The notes beneath the pieces are model-generated. The model was given only the letters and a program-made list of their open reading frames with translations, made no database searches and was not told the DNA's origin. The position numbers and the translations under genes are program-made. This document shows, piece after piece, positions 1 through 10,312 of a DNA stretch of 18,720 nucleotides (positions within the stretch are counted from its first letter, which is position 1; the number at the start of each line of letters is the position of its first letter). The DNA is from MWAR01 sp036567845 (GTDB lineage: Bacteria > Muiribacteriota > Ozemobacteria > Ozemobacterales > Ozemobacteraceae): NCBI GenBank assembly GCA_036567845.1, contig DATCTT010000408.1, positions 1 through 18,720 of the forward strand, given 5' to 3'.

Positions 1-1242
<1,242 letters not shown>

Positions 1243-1246
<4 letters not shown>

Positions 1247-3750
1247 CCGGCCTCCTGTGAGGCGGTGTCGATGCGGCCAAGAATATCCCTGACCTCGGCC
1301 ATCGTGAAAGGCTTCCGGAGCGAGCCGCAGAAACCGTGAGCGGTACAGTCGGCCAGAACCGGGTCGTTCGAATACCCGGAGGCGACGACGATCTTCAGAT
1401 GCGGATCGAGCTCGTGAAGGCGCTTGCGGGCCTCATTGCCGCCCATCCCGCCCCGGATCGTCAGATCAAGGATCGCCAGGCGGTAGGGCCGCTTTGCCTC
1501 GATCGCCTGTCGACAGGCCTCGAGAGCGGCTTCCCCGGTGGGAACGCCGGTGCTCTCGTATCCGAGGTGTCCGAGAATTCCCTGCATCACCGCGAGAATC
1601 GTCGTCTCGTCATCCATCACGAGAACGGGTCCGGCGCCCCGGGCCGGGGCAGGTGCCACCTCGGGTTCGGGAACGCGCTGGACCGCCGCCGCGGGCAGGT
1701 AGACGCGGAAGGTGGAGCCTTCGCCAGGCCTGGACTCGACGGTGATGTGGCCTCCGTGTCGTTCGATGATCGAGTAGACGGTCGAGAGGCCGAGCCCGTG
1801 GCCTGTCGATTTGGTCGTGAAGAAAGGGTCGAAAAGATGCGGAAGATTTTCGGGAGGGATGCCGCAGCCCTCGTCGATGACGCTGATCTGGACATAGTTG
1901 CCCGGTTGAAGAAGACTGCCGTGGCGCATGACGGACTGGCCGGCCGGGACTGACCCGTCCTGCGCGACGGTGACGTTGTGAGCCGAAGCCCGGATCGTAC
2001 CTCCGGATGACATGGCCTGCCGGGCATTGATCACCATATTTTGGATCGCCTGCCCGAGCTGGCCCTCGTCCACCTCGAGCAGGTGGAGATCCGGCGCGAT
2101 GTCGAGGAGAAGCCGGATGCTGGAACCGGTCAGAACCAGCTTCGACGAGTCCGCGATGAGTCCCCCAACGGCCTGGGCACGCTTGTTCGGAATGCCTCCT
2201 CGGGCAAACGTCAGCAACTGCCGGGTCAGGCCGCGGGCCGTCGAGATCGAGCCTTCTGCCTCGGCAAGGTACCGCGATGGCTCTGCGTCTATGGGGAGCA
2301 GGGCTTTCGCGAGCGAGACATTGCCGAGAATACCTGTAAGAATATTATTGAAGTCGTGAGCGATGCCGCCGGCGAGAATCCCGAGGGATTCCAGCTTCTG
2401 GGCCCGCTGCAGCTCACGCTCGATCTCTTCCTGGATCGTGATGTCCTGGAAGACGATCACGGTGCCGATCTGGGATCCGCCCGCATCCGTGATCGGGGCC
2501 ATGGCGCTGCTGATGCGCAGCCTCCGGCCGTTCCGGGCCGTCATTTCGGCATGGTGCCGGTGGCCGGATGTTCCAGCCTGCAGCGGAAACACCTCGGATA
2601 GGGCTTTTCCCATAGCTTCTTCGGCCTTCCACCCCGTCAGCTCGGCGGCGGTGGCGTTCATGATCTGGATCCGACCTGAGAGGTCGGTGGAGATGACCCC
2701 TTCCCCGATGCAGGCGAGCGTCACGGCAAGCCGTTCCTTCTGCTCCAGCAGGGCTTTCTCGGCTTCGCGTCGGGCTGTGAGCTCGATCGTAAGCTCGTCC
2801 GTGCGCATGGCAACAAGACTCTGCAGCGTCCGGTTCCAGATGAAAAAGACGGTCATGATGCCGGTCAGAAGCATCGCCGCATACCAGAACCAGTGCCAGA
2901 ACTCCTCGCGGGTGAAGCCCGGGGGGCTGTCGAGGGATATCCAGCGTTTGTACAACGCGGCTTTGTCCTCTTCCGAGAGCGAGGCGAGGCCTTTTTCCAT
3001 GATCGCATGGAGGAGGGGCTCATCGCTCCGGCAGGCGATCGCGAGCACGTTCGTCTTGCCCGAGTCGCCGGCCACGCGCAGCTGCGCGATACCGTGTTTC
3101 TCGATCAGCCAGGCCGCGATGGCGAGGTTGACGACCGTTGCATCCGCGCGTTTGAATGAAACGGCCTGCAGGCAGGCCAGGTCGTCGTTCTCGGGAACCA
3201 GCTGCAGGCCGGGAAAGCTCTTCTGGATATGCTCGTGAAGGGCATTGCCGCGGGTGACCGCGATACTCATTGTGGCCATGTTGCCGAAGTTCAGCATTCC
3301 CGGGATATCCGCGCGGGTGATGATCACGTTGGGAATGTCGATCAGGGGCCGTGTGAAGGACAGATAGGTCAGGCGTTCGGGGGTGATCTGGGCAGCCGTG
3401 ATGCCATCGATCTGGCGGCTTTTCGCCCGGGCGATTACCTCGTCCCAGGTGCGGCACCGGATGATCTCGATTCGGATGCCAAGCCGGGTCTCGATCAGCC
3501 GGATGCAGTCGGCCACGAAACCACGGTATTTCCCCTGTTCATCGAACCATTCGAGGGGAGGGAATGCGGGATCCGGCGCGAAGCGCACGACGTTGCCTCG
3601 TGCCGCCAGCCAGTCGCGTTCCTCCTGCGTCAGATCGACGGCTGAGACAGGGACGGCCGGGAACAGCAGCAGACACACGAAAACGACGACGACAAACCTA
3701 ACGGAAACCGGCTGACGCCGTTTTCCGAGGGAGCCGGCAGGAGAGGTCAT
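1243..3750 (-). CDS. Hybrid sensor histidine kinase: periplasmic SBP_bac_3 domain, PAS, HisKA, HATPase, receiver
   Basis: This 835-residue membrane sensor kinase has a signal peptide or first TM at about 17-37 (hydrophobic run ending VPVSA). A periplasmic extracellular solute-binding family 3 domain follows at 41-272 (FPPLEWFDEQGKYRGF, DGITAAQITPER). Then come a second TM (286-305), a short coiled coil, PAS (340-445), HisKA with H465 in GGIAHDFNNI, HATPase with N-box N574, the DEGCGIP box at 626 and GHGLGLS at 650, and a C-terminal receiver with phosphoacceptor D762 and K813. All catalytic motifs are intact. The SBP domain suggests that the kinase binds a small extracellular solute such as an amino acid or organic acid; the ligand is unknown. 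It follows uraA after 57 bp and overlaps the malic enzyme start by 4 bp, so it may report a carbon source relevant to malate metabolism (inference). No cognate DNA-binding regulator is adjacent. Confidence 0.93.
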
Positions 3751-3802
3751 GATTCTTCAGATCCCTCTTCATCCACCGCGTTTTCCGCGATGAATCCTTG
3801 GT

Positions 3803-3811
3803 AATATATCA
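3803..3811 (-). promoter_or_regulatory. Candidate extended -10 element for the kinase-malic enzyme pair
   Basis: On the minus strand the last bases of uraA, including its TGA stop, read TGATATATT. This fits the extended -10 pattern TGnTATAAT with one mismatch, in otherwise GC-rich DNA. A start about 7 nt downstream would give a leader of roughly 45 nt before the kinase ATG at 3750. No clear -35 was found, but extended -10 promoters do not need one. It contains one copy of the AT-only octamer repeated in this window. It could instead be a regulator site or chance. Confidence 0.35.
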
Positions 3812-5125
3812 CATCTTCGGCTGGGGATCGACTTCGAGAATGGCGGGGGCTGTTTCCTGGATGAGCCCGAATCTGAGGAACAGGGTGAACCCGAGACTGA
3901 TGACGACCGAGACGACCGTGCCCAGCGCCATGCCCTTCAGCTCGACCGTTCCGATCTTCACGGCGGCGCCACTCACGCCTGTGATAAGAACGAGAGCGGT
4001 CAGGATCAGGTTCCGGGACTGGGTGTAGTCGACGCGCTTCTCGATCAGCATCCGGATGCCGGCCGCCGCGATGACGCCGAACAGCAGCAGACAGACACCG
4101 CCCATGACGGGGGTCGGGATGCTCCGGATCATGGCCGCGAGTTTTCCACAGAACGAGATGAGAATGGCGATGACGGCGGCCCCTCCGATGACCCAGACGC
4201 TGTAGACGCGGGTGATCGCCATCACGCCGATATTCTCGCCGTAGGTCGTGTTGGGGGTCGCGCCGGCCAGGCCTGACAGCACGTTCGAGATGCCGTCCCC
4301 GAGCAGGGAGCGGTCGAGGCCCGGCTCCTTCATCAGGTCCCGGCCGACGATGTTGCCGGTGACGACCAGGTGGCCGATGTGCTCGGCGAGCACGACCAGG
4401 AAGGCCGGGGCCATCATCAGGATTGCGGACGGGTTCAGGGTGGGGGTGTACAGATGGGGCGTCTCGAACCACGCCGCCTGGCTCACGGCGCCCAGATCGA
4501 CGATTCCCAGCGCCAGGGACAGCAGATACCCGGCGACGGTCCCGATCAGGACCGGGATGACGGATAAAAAGCCCCGGAGCAGCACCGAGGAGAGAATGAT
4601 GACGGACAGAGTGGCGAGCGAGACCGTCATCGCCTGGGAGGCCGTGAACAGGCTGCCTTCGGGGATCGTGCCCGCCAGGCCGGCCATCTGCGCCGCGACC
4701 GGAGCCAGCTCGAGGCCGATGACGGCCACGATCGCGCCCATCGCGGCCGGGGGAAACACTATGTCGATCCAGGAAATGCCGGCGATCCGGATGATCTGGG
4801 AGACGAGAATGAAAAATATACCAAAAGCAATAAATCCTCCCTGGGCCGCCGCATACCCGCCGAGCTGGGGATCTGCCATGATCACGAACGTGGGGGCGAT
4901 GAAGGCGAAGCTCGAGCCGAGATAGGCCGGGATGCGGCCGCGCGAGACGATCAGGTAGACGAGGGTTCCGATGCCGTTCATCAGCAGGGAGGTGGCTGGG
5001 TTGACCTTGAACAGGAACGGTACCAGCACCGTGGCGCCGAACATCGCGAACAGGTGCTGAAGGCTGAGGGGGATGGTCTGGAGGAGGGGAAGCCGCTCCT
5101 CGACCTGGATGATGCGCTGACTCAT
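3809..5125 (-). CDS. uraA: Uracil permease, NCS2 family, UraA-like
   Basis: A 438-residue inner-membrane uracil:proton symporter for pyrimidine salvage. The sequence is close to E. coli UraA over its whole length, beginning with RLPLLQTIPLSLQHLFAMFG and followed by IPAYLGSSFAFIAPT, FPPAAMGAIVAVIGLEL, AEHIGHLVVTGNIV, TPNTTYGENIGVMAITRVYS and AELKGMALGTVVS. The substrate-binding residues known from E. coli UraA (E241, H245, E290) correspond to E248, H252 and E297 here. The protein is highly hydrophobic, consistent with the 14-TM NCS2 fold. Start: ATG 5125 with GAGAGGT (5134-5140) 8 nt upstream. An ATG 5 nt further upstream is out of frame and stops at once. It sits 93 bp after the antiporter and 57 bp before the sensor kinase on the same strand. 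No upp, pyrR or other pyrimidine gene is present in the window. Confidence 0.96.
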   Translation of the reverse strand: MSQRIIQVEERLPLLQTIPLSLQHLFAMFGATVLVPFLFKVNPATSLLMNGIGTLVYLIVSRGRIPAYLGSSFAFIAPTFVIMADPQLGGYAAAQGGFIAFGIFFILVSQIIRIAGISWIDIVFPPAAMGAIVAVIGLELAPVAAQMAGLAGTIPEGSLFTASQAMTVSLATLSVIILSSVLLRGFLSVIPVLIGTVAGYLLSLALGIVDLGAVSQAAWFETPHLYTPTLNPSAILMMAPAFLVVLAEHIGHLVVTGNIVGRDLMKEPGLDRSLLGDGISNVLSGLAGATPNTTYGENIGVMAITRVYSVWVIGGAAVIAILISFCGKLAAMIRSIPTPVMGGVCLLLFGVIAAAGIRMLIEKRVDYTQSRNLILTALVLITGVSGAAVKIGTVELKGMALGTVVSVVISLGFTLFLRFGLIQETAPAILEVDPQPKM

Positions 5126-5149
5126 GGCATGCGACCTCTCGTGCGGGGT

Positions 5150-5176
5150 GTGCCGGACGGGGAGCTATCCCGGCAC
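5150..5176 (-). promoter_or_regulatory. Inverted repeat in the uraA leader
   Basis: A perfect 7-bp inverted repeat (GTGCCGG / CCGGCAC) with a 13-nt loop lies in the 93-bp gap between the antiporter stop and the uraA start, just before the uraA Shine-Dalgarno. It has no following T-run, so it is not a canonical intrinsic terminator. Pyrimidine transport genes are often controlled through leader RNA, but I see no recognisable PyrR-binding motif. It could be a processing or attenuation hairpin, or GC-rich chance. Confidence 0.3.
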
Positions 5177-5218
5177 CGGCGTATCAACATTACCCCGGAG
5201 GCCTCTTCCCGGCAACCA

Positions 5219-6361
5219 TCATTCCCAGGGCAGCATGAAGGGCTGCTTGGGAGTGGATTGTTCGGCAGGCTGCTGAAACCGCGCGAGAATCGATGTGAGA
5301 AGGGAACTGGAAATAATCAGCACGAGAATGGTCAGATATCCCGAGGCGCCGATGATACCGCTTTCAAGTCCGAACGAAGCTGTGACGATGCCGAAGCTGA
5401 GCTGGTAGTTGAACAGGATCGCCGCCCGGCGGGCTTCCGCAGCCGGGAGAACGTGGCGCGCTGCGAACCAGGTTCCGGCGATCTTGCCTCCGAAAGACGC
5501 CAGGCCGAGTACCGCCACCGAGGGAAGAAGCCCCAGGTGGAGGTTGATCAGGCGGACCGAGAGGCCTGCCTTGAAGAAAAAGACGGGGGCGACCAGGCCG
5601 AAGACGATTGACTGGAGCTTGAGCTGGAGTTCGTCATGTTCGGCGAGAACCTCATTGAGGAAGGCCCCGGCGGCGAATGCCAGGATCGAGACATGCACGC
5701 TTGCCTGCTTCGAGGCAATGACGAGACTCAACAGCAGCAGGAGCACGAACCGTGTTTTGAGTTCGATCTGGTTGGCGGCATACCGGACGAACAGCCACCG
5801 GCAGAAGCGCGGAAGCCGGGTCATCCAGAGCATGATCATTCCCAGAATCACAAGCGAGACCATGGTCAGACCCTCGAAAAGCACCGCCAACGAGATCATG
5901 CTGATGACATCGACCACCATGGCGGCCCCGAGCAGCACCTGACCCGGTGCTTCTTTCAACAGCCCCTGGCGTTTCAGATCGCTGTAGACAAGGGCCAGTG
6001 ACGTCGTGGACAGACCGATGGCCGTCAAGGCCGCGGGCTGGGCCGACATCCCGAGAAGGAGATACGACACTCCGCCGACCAGCAGGGCTGGCAGGAAGAA
6101 GGAGACCAGGCCGATCGTCAGGCTCGAGCGCCAGTTCCGCCGAAGCATGACCAGATCCGTCTCGAAGCCGGCGAAAAACATGATACCCAGAAGGCCGAAT
6201 GCCGCTGTGTGCTCGAGCCAGTCAGAGCTGCGCAGACCGGCGAACGTCCCGGCGGCGACACCTGCGAGGATCTCCATCACCGAGACCGAGATGCCCAATT
6301 CGAGCGACAGGATGCCCGAGGCAAGGATCAGAAAGGCGACGAGGATGCCTTCGTTGCTCAT
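5219..6361 (-). CDS. Cation/proton antiporter, CPA2-type Na_H_Exchanger membrane domain
   Basis: A 380-residue inner-membrane antiporter expected to exchange Na+ or K+ for H+. It has about 11-13 hydrophobic segments throughout. Visible family features are FFAGFETDLVMLRR (62-75), LSTTSLALVYSDL (117-129), the core ion-binding helix GAAMVVDVISMISL with D151, and FFFKAGLSV with K264. The core helix has a single acidic residue (VD rather than DD or ND), so electrogenicity and ion cannot be predicted. The KefB/KefC-type C-terminal RCK/TrkA-N domain is absent: the protein ends soon after the last TM, which makes it a short form. Start: ATG 6361 overlaps the treS stop by 4 bp (ATGA) with no strong Shine-Dalgarno, so it is probably translationally coupled to treS. 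That places ion exchange with trehalose synthesis, consistent with osmotic or ionic stress. Confidence 0.9.
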   Translation of the reverse strand: MSNEGILVAFLILASGILSLELGISVSVMEILAGVAAGTFAGLRSSDWLEHTAAFGLLGIMFFAGFETDLVMLRRNWRSSLTIGLVSFFLPALLVGGVSYLLLGMSAQPAALTAIGLSTTSLALVYSDLKRQGLLKEAPGQVLLGAAMVVDVISMISLAVLFEGLTMVSLVILGMIMLWMTRLPRFCRWLFVRYAANQIELKTRFVLLLLLSLVIASKQASVHVSILAFAAGAFLNEVLAEHDELQLKLQSIVFGLVAPVFFFKAGLSVRLINLHLGLLPSVAVLGLASFGGKIAGTWFAARHVLPAAEARRAAILFNYQLSFGIVTASFGLESGIIGASGYLTILVLIISSSLLTSILARFQQPAEQSTPKQPFMLPWE

Positions 6362-8013
6362 GAGGCGGGAGTTCTTTCCGGAGAGAGGAGTTCGAACCAG
6401 TAGAAGGTGTGGGGGCCCAGGGTCAGAAAGTAGGGAAGGCTGCCGATCTTCGGGAACAAGACATTGCCGAATGGTTCCCGGGGCGTGCAGCCTGCGAACT
6501 CGGACAGGTTCATCTCGCAGGGCTGGGCGAAGCGCGACAGGTTCGCCACGACGAGCATCCGTTGGGCCTGAGATTCGCGCAGGAAACTGAGAACACGGGG
6601 GTTCGAGTTGGGAATCAGCCGCATGCCTCCCCGGCCGAACAGCTTATATCTGCCCCGGATGCGGACCAGGCGCCGGATCCAGTTGAGGAGAGAGGTCGGA
6701 ACGCGGTTCTGGGCTTCGACATTCAGGTGGTGGTAGCTGTAGACCGGGTCGACGATAACGGGGGCATACAACTGCGCCGCATCGGCCCGGGAAAAGCCGG
6801 CGTTGCGGTCCATCGTCCACTGCATCGGGGTCCGGACGCCGTTTCTGTCACCCAGGTAGATGTTGTCGCCCATGCCCAGCTCGTCGCCGTAGTAGATGAC
6901 TGGCGAACCGGGCATCGACAGCAGCAGCCCATACAGCAGCTCGATCTGCCGGCGCCCGTTCTCGAGCAGCGGGGCCAGCCGCCTACGGATCCCCAGATTC
7001 AGCCGCATGCGGGGGTCCGTGGCATACTCGCGATACATGTAGTCGCGGTCGGCGTCCGTCACCATTTCGAGCGTCAGCTCGTCGTGATTGCGCAGGAAGA
7101 TCGCCCACTGGCAGGGTTCGGGAAGCTGCGGCAGCCGCTGCATGATCTCCTCGACCGGCCGTTTCTCCTCGCGCCGCAGTCCCATGAACAGGCGGGGCAT
7201 CAATGGAAAGTTGAAGGCCATGTGAAACTCGTCCTTCCCGTTGCCGAAATAAGGCAGCAAATCTTCGGGCCACTGGTTCGCCTCGGCAAGGAGCAGCCGG
7301 TTCGGCCACTGGGCATCGACGAACCGGCGTAGCTCGCGGCAGAAAGCGTGCGTTTCCTGCAGGTTCTCACAGGTCGTGCCTTCCCGTTCGAACAGGTAGG
7401 GGACAGCGTCGACACGGAATCCGTCGAGGCCGATATTCAGCCAGAACCCCACCACATCGAGGATCGCCGACCGGACGGCCGGATTGTCGTAGTTCAGATC
7501 CGGCTGATGGCTGAAGAACCGGTGCCAGAAATACTGCTTTGCAACAGGATCCCAGGTCCAGTTCGACGTTTCAGTATCTTTAAATATAATACGAACATTT
7601 TTGTATTTGTCGGGTGTGTCGCTCCAGACATACCAGTCGCGATAGGGGGATGCGGGGTCCTGGCGGGACTGCCGGAACCAGGCGTGTTGGTCCGACGTGT
7701 GGTTTATTACCAGGTCGGCGAGAACGCGCAGGCCCATCGAGTGGGCTTCGTCGAGGAACCGGTGGAAATCGTCGAGGCTGCCGTAGTCGGGATGGACCGA
7801 CTTGAAATCCGCGATGTCATACCCGTCGTCGCGGAGCGGCGAGGGGAAAAACGGGAGAAGCCAGATGCAGTCGACGCCGAGATCGCGGATATAGGGGAGT
7901 TTTGAGGTAAGGCCGATGAAGTCCCCGATCCCGTCGCCGTTGCCGTCGCAGAATCCCCTGACGTGGAGCTCATAAAACACGGAGTCCTTGTACCACAGCG
8001 GTCCTTCGGTCAT
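6358..8013 (-). CDS. treS: Trehalose synthase TreS (maltose alpha-D-glucosyltransferase), GH13
   Basis: A cytoplasmic GH13 enzyme that interconverts maltose and trehalose. The 551 residues show the (beta/alpha)8 barrel motifs in order: DGNGDGIGDFIGL (23-35), LADLVINHTSDQH (98-110), DGFRVDAVPYL with nucleophile D202, LLAEANQWPED with acid/base E244, and FLRNHDELTLEM with transition-state stabiliser D311. VYxxP-type TreS hallmarks such as YKNVRIIFKDTETSNWTWDP (137-156) separate it from generic amylases. No maltokinase domain is fused at the C-terminus, unlike the TreS-Mak fusions. Start: ATG 8013 with AGGAGG (8019-8024) 5 nt upstream, 30 bp after the otsA-otsB stop and clearly co-oriented. The stretch 7571-7610 inside the gene is about 80% A/T with codons (ATA, AAA, AAT) unlike the rest. 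GlgE-pathway maltose-1-phosphate genes are not seen. Confidence 0.95.
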   Translation of the reverse strand: MTEGPLWYKDSVFYELHVRGFCDGNGDGIGDFIGLTSKLPYIRDLGVDCIWLLPFFPSPLRDDGYDIADFKSVHPDYGSLDDFHRFLDEAHSMGLRVLADLVINHTSDQHAWFRQSRQDPASPYRDWYVWSDTPDKYKNVRIIFKDTETSNWTWDPVAKQYFWHRFFSHQPDLNYDNPAVRSAILDVVGFWLNIGLDGFRVDAVPYLFEREGTTCENLQETHAFCRELRRFVDAQWPNRLLLAEANQWPEDLLPYFGNGKDEFHMAFNFPLMPRLFMGLRREEKRPVEEIMQRLPQLPEPCQWAIFLRNHDELTLEMVTDADRDYMYREYATDPRMRLNLGIRRRLAPLLENGRRQIELLYGLLLSMPGSPVIYYGDELGMGDNIYLGDRNGVRTPMQWTMDRNAGFSRADAAQLYAPVIVDPVYSYHHLNVEAQNRVPTSLLNWIRRLVRIRGRYKLFGRGGMRLIPNSNPRVLSFLRESQAQRMLVVANLSRFAQPCEMNLSEFAGCTPREPFGNVLFPKIGSLPYFLTLGPHTFYWFELLSPERTPAS

Positions 8014-8043
8014 GGCTGCCTCCTGTTGGGAGAGGTTGAGGGC

Positions 8044-10242
8044 TCAGTCGACCAGGCGGCGCAGCAGGTTGCGGGCCGCGTCGGGATCGGAAAGCCGGTA
8101 GTTCGCGACGCTTCGGGTGGAGCCGATGTGCACGGCCGTGCCATCAGGGGGGACGGCGAGAAACATATCCTCGTCGGTGCGGTCGTCGCCGAGGATCAGC
8201 ATCCGGCAGCCCCCCTCGGTTTCGGCGATGATGTCCCGGACGACGAGGCCCTTGTTGAGCCCGGCCGGTCGGGTTTCGACGACGAAGGCCCCGTGCAGCA
8301 CCTCGAACCGGTTGGCAATGCCGTTGCGCTCGAACAGGTTACCGAGAGCTCCGGCGATTTTCGCTGCCTGTTCCAGGCCGAACTCGGGTTCAACCGACCG
8401 GTAGTTCCAGCAAAAGCCGGCGGCTTTTTCCTCGAGGCGGCTGCCCGGAGTGGCGCGGACGAAGCTCCGGAAAAGTGGTCGCTGGAGCTCCTTGGATGAC
8501 TGATCGATCTCGACGCGGCAAGTCCACGCATCACCGTGGGTTGATCTCGACCAGAGGCCGTGCTCGGCGTGGAGGCCGATGGGCAGATGGCCGAACCACT
8601 CCTCGAGCTGGCGGCGCTCTCGGCCGCTGACGATGTGGACCCGGGTTTCGGGACGGCGTGCCAGCCGTTCGAGCAGCTTCAGGAGCGGATCGTCAGGGCT
8701 CGTCGACTCGGGATCCTTGGCGAAGGGAATCAGTGTGCCGTCGTAGTCCAGCAGGATCGTCAGGGCCGGCAGCGCCCGGAGGCGTGCCACGAGCGTGTCG
8801 ATCTCGGGAGGCGGCGTGTACCCGGGGCGCGAGGGTGTCGCCGAAGCCGCGATCTCCCGGAGGCGGGCGAGGAACTCTTCTGTCCAGGTGAAAACATCGT
8901 AGCCGAGAACCCGCTGGCGAAGCTGGCGCATCCGTCGTCGCGTCTCGGAGACCGGCATCGTGAGTGCCCGCTTGATATACTGGGCGAGCTGGTCCAGGTC
9001 GAAAGGGTTAACGATCAGGGACTCTGTGAGTTCAGCCGCGGCGCCGGCGAACTCGCTCAGGATCAGGACGCCGTCGTCCTTCGGGTGCATCGCCACATAC
9101 TCTTTCGCCACCAGGTTCATCCCGTCCCGCAGGGGGGTGACCAGCATCACGTCGGCGGCCATGTACAGGGCTGCCAGGGCCCGGTCATCGACGCTTCGCA
9201 GCAGGTAGTGAACCGGAAGGGCGCCGAATGTGCCGTGGGCGGCATTGATACGGCCGGCTATTTCATCCAGCTCCTTGCGAAGCCGGGCGTATGACTCGAC
9301 CTGGGTGCGGGAAGGAACGGTGATCTGGAGATACCGGATCCGGTCGCGCCATTCGGGGTGCCGCTCGAGGAATCGCTCGACGGCGAGCAGGCGCCTGGGA
9401 AGCCCTTTTGTGTAGTCGAGCCGGTCGACGCCGAGCAGGAGCTTGCGACCGCCGGTCTCGGCTTTCAATCGTTCCGCTTCCTTCTGAACCTCCGGATCTC
9501 CGGCGAGTCCGGTGAAATAGGCGGCGTCGATACCGATCGGGAACACTCCGAACCGCACCTCGCGGTCGGCGATTATCAGCGTGTCGCTTCGCGGAGAGAG
9601 GCGCAGCACATGCGTGAGGCATTGTCGGAAGTGGCGCATGTAGGCGAAGGTATGGAATCCGATCAGGTCGGCACCCAGCATGCCTTCAAGGATCTCATTC
9701 CGCCACGGGAGAATGCGGAACACCTCGGAGGAGGGAAAGGGGATGTGCAGGAAAAAGCCGATCGTCAGATCCGGTCGGATGCGGCGCAGCATGGCTGGCA
9801 TCAGGGAAAGCTGGTAGTCGTGGATCCAGACGAGATCGCCCGGGCCGGCGTTTGCGGCGGCGGCCTCGGCGAACTGGCGGTTCACCTCAACGTAGGTGTT
9901 CCAGTTCGCCCACGCGTTGCGCAGCACCTTCTCGGTGTCATAGTGATACAGCGGCCACAGGACGCCATTCGAAAAACCTTCGTAAAACCGCTTCACCTGG
10001 TTCGAGGAGAGCGGCACCGGCACCAGACGATGGTCTGCCAGCTCCTTCCCGATCTGGCGGAGGTGCTCGTCCGAAACCCGCCCCACCTCGCCCGGCCAGC
10101 CGATCCAGAGGGCGTCCGAATCGCGGTGCGGGCCTTTCATTGCCGTCGCGAGACCGCCCGCGGACGGGTGAATGGAAATCTGGCCGTGATCCGAACGGAT
10201 GGTGACGGGGAGCCGGTTCGAGACGATCAACAGACGCGTCAT
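8044..10242 (-). CDS. otsA-otsB: Bifunctional trehalose-6-phosphate synthase/phosphatase (OtsA-OtsB fusion)
   Basis: Makes trehalose 6-phosphate from UDP-glucose and glucose 6-phosphate, then dephosphorylates it to trehalose, in one 732-residue cytoplasmic protein. The GT20 (OtsA) half at 1-465 shows LLIVSNRLPV (4-13), SAGGLATAM, VWIHDYQLSLMP (138-149), FFLHIPFPSSE, GVDRLDYTKG with R274 and K279, and LVTPLRDGMNLVAKEYVA (367-384). The HAD-type OtsB half starts near 490: LLDYDGTLIPF with nucleophile D499 and D501, HIVSGR, and GDDRTDEDMF (685-694). All key residues are present in both halves, so both should be active. Start: ATG 10242, chosen because GAGGAGG (10247-10253) sits 4 nt upstream and OtsA proteins start at this point. 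A longer frame from 10284 adds 14 residues without homology. It heads the trehalose block, with treS 30 bp downstream. Confidence 0.95.
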   Translation of the reverse strand: MTRLLIVSNRLPVTIRSDHGQISIHPSAGGLATAMKGPHRDSDALWIGWPGEVGRVSDEHLRQIGKELADHRLVPVPLSSNQVKRFYEGFSNGVLWPLYHYDTEKVLRNAWANWNTYVEVNRQFAEAAAANAGPGDLVWIHDYQLSLMPAMLRRIRPDLTIGFFLHIPFPSSEVFRILPWRNEILEGMLGADLIGFHTFAYMRHFRQCLTHVLRLSPRSDTLIIADREVRFGVFPIGIDAAYFTGLAGDPEVQKEAERLKAETGGRKLLLGVDRLDYTKGLPRRLLAVERFLERHPEWRDRIRYLQITVPSRTQVESYARLRKELDEIAGRINAAHGTFGALPVHYLLRSVDDRALAALYMAADVMLVTPLRDGMNLVAKEYVAMHPKDDGVLILSEFAGAAAELTESLIVNPFDLDQLAQYIKRALTMPVSETRRRMRQLRQRVLGYDVFTWTEEFLARLREIAASATPSRPGYTPPPEIDTLVARLRALPALTILLDYDGTLIPFAKDPESTSPDDPLLKLLERLARRPETRVHIVSGRERRQLEEWFGHLPIGLHAEHGLWSRSTHGDAWTCRVEIDQSSKELQRPLFRSFVRATPGSRLEEKAAGFCWNYRSVEPEFGLEQAAKIAGALGNLFERNGIANRFEVLHGAFVVETRPAGLNKGLVVRDIIAETEGGCRMLILGDDRTDEDMFLAVPPDGTAVHIGSTRSVANYRLSDPDAARNLLRRLVD

Positions 10243-10246
10243 AAAG

Positions 10247-10253
10247 CCTCCTC
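10247..10253 (-). promoter_or_regulatory. Ribosome binding site fixing the otsA-otsB start
   Basis: GAGGAGG on the minus strand, 4 nt before ATG 10242. It is the strongest Shine-Dalgarno near this gene and decides between the start at 10242 and an upstream in-frame ATG at 10284. Confidence 0.75.
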
Positions 10254-10282
10254 GTGGACTGGGGTGTCGGCCGTTTGTTGTC

Positions 10283-10312
10283 ATTCTACCCCGGGCATTT
10301 GGCGGGAAACAA
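10283..10312 (-). promoter_or_regulatory. Candidate sigma70-type promoter for otsA-otsB/treS/antiporter
   Basis: On the minus strand TTGTTT (10307-10312) is followed after 18 bp by TAGAAT (10283-10288). The -10 matches consensus at 5 of 6 positions and the -35 at 3 of 6. A start about 7 nt downstream gives a leader near 35 nt ending in the GAGGAGG site. It lies in the 130-bp gap after the hybrid kinase stop, the first substantial gap for more than 5 kb upstream. The adjacent AT-rich block (10329-10353) could hold further promoter or operator elements. If it works, the trehalose block can be transcribed independently of the kinases. Confidence 0.4.

Noticed and set aside
3747..4472. 241-residue minus-strand frame overlapping uraA
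   Set aside because: It is in another frame of uraA, has low-complexity Arg/His/Gly composition and only its last residues extend past uraA; uraA itself matches its family end to end.
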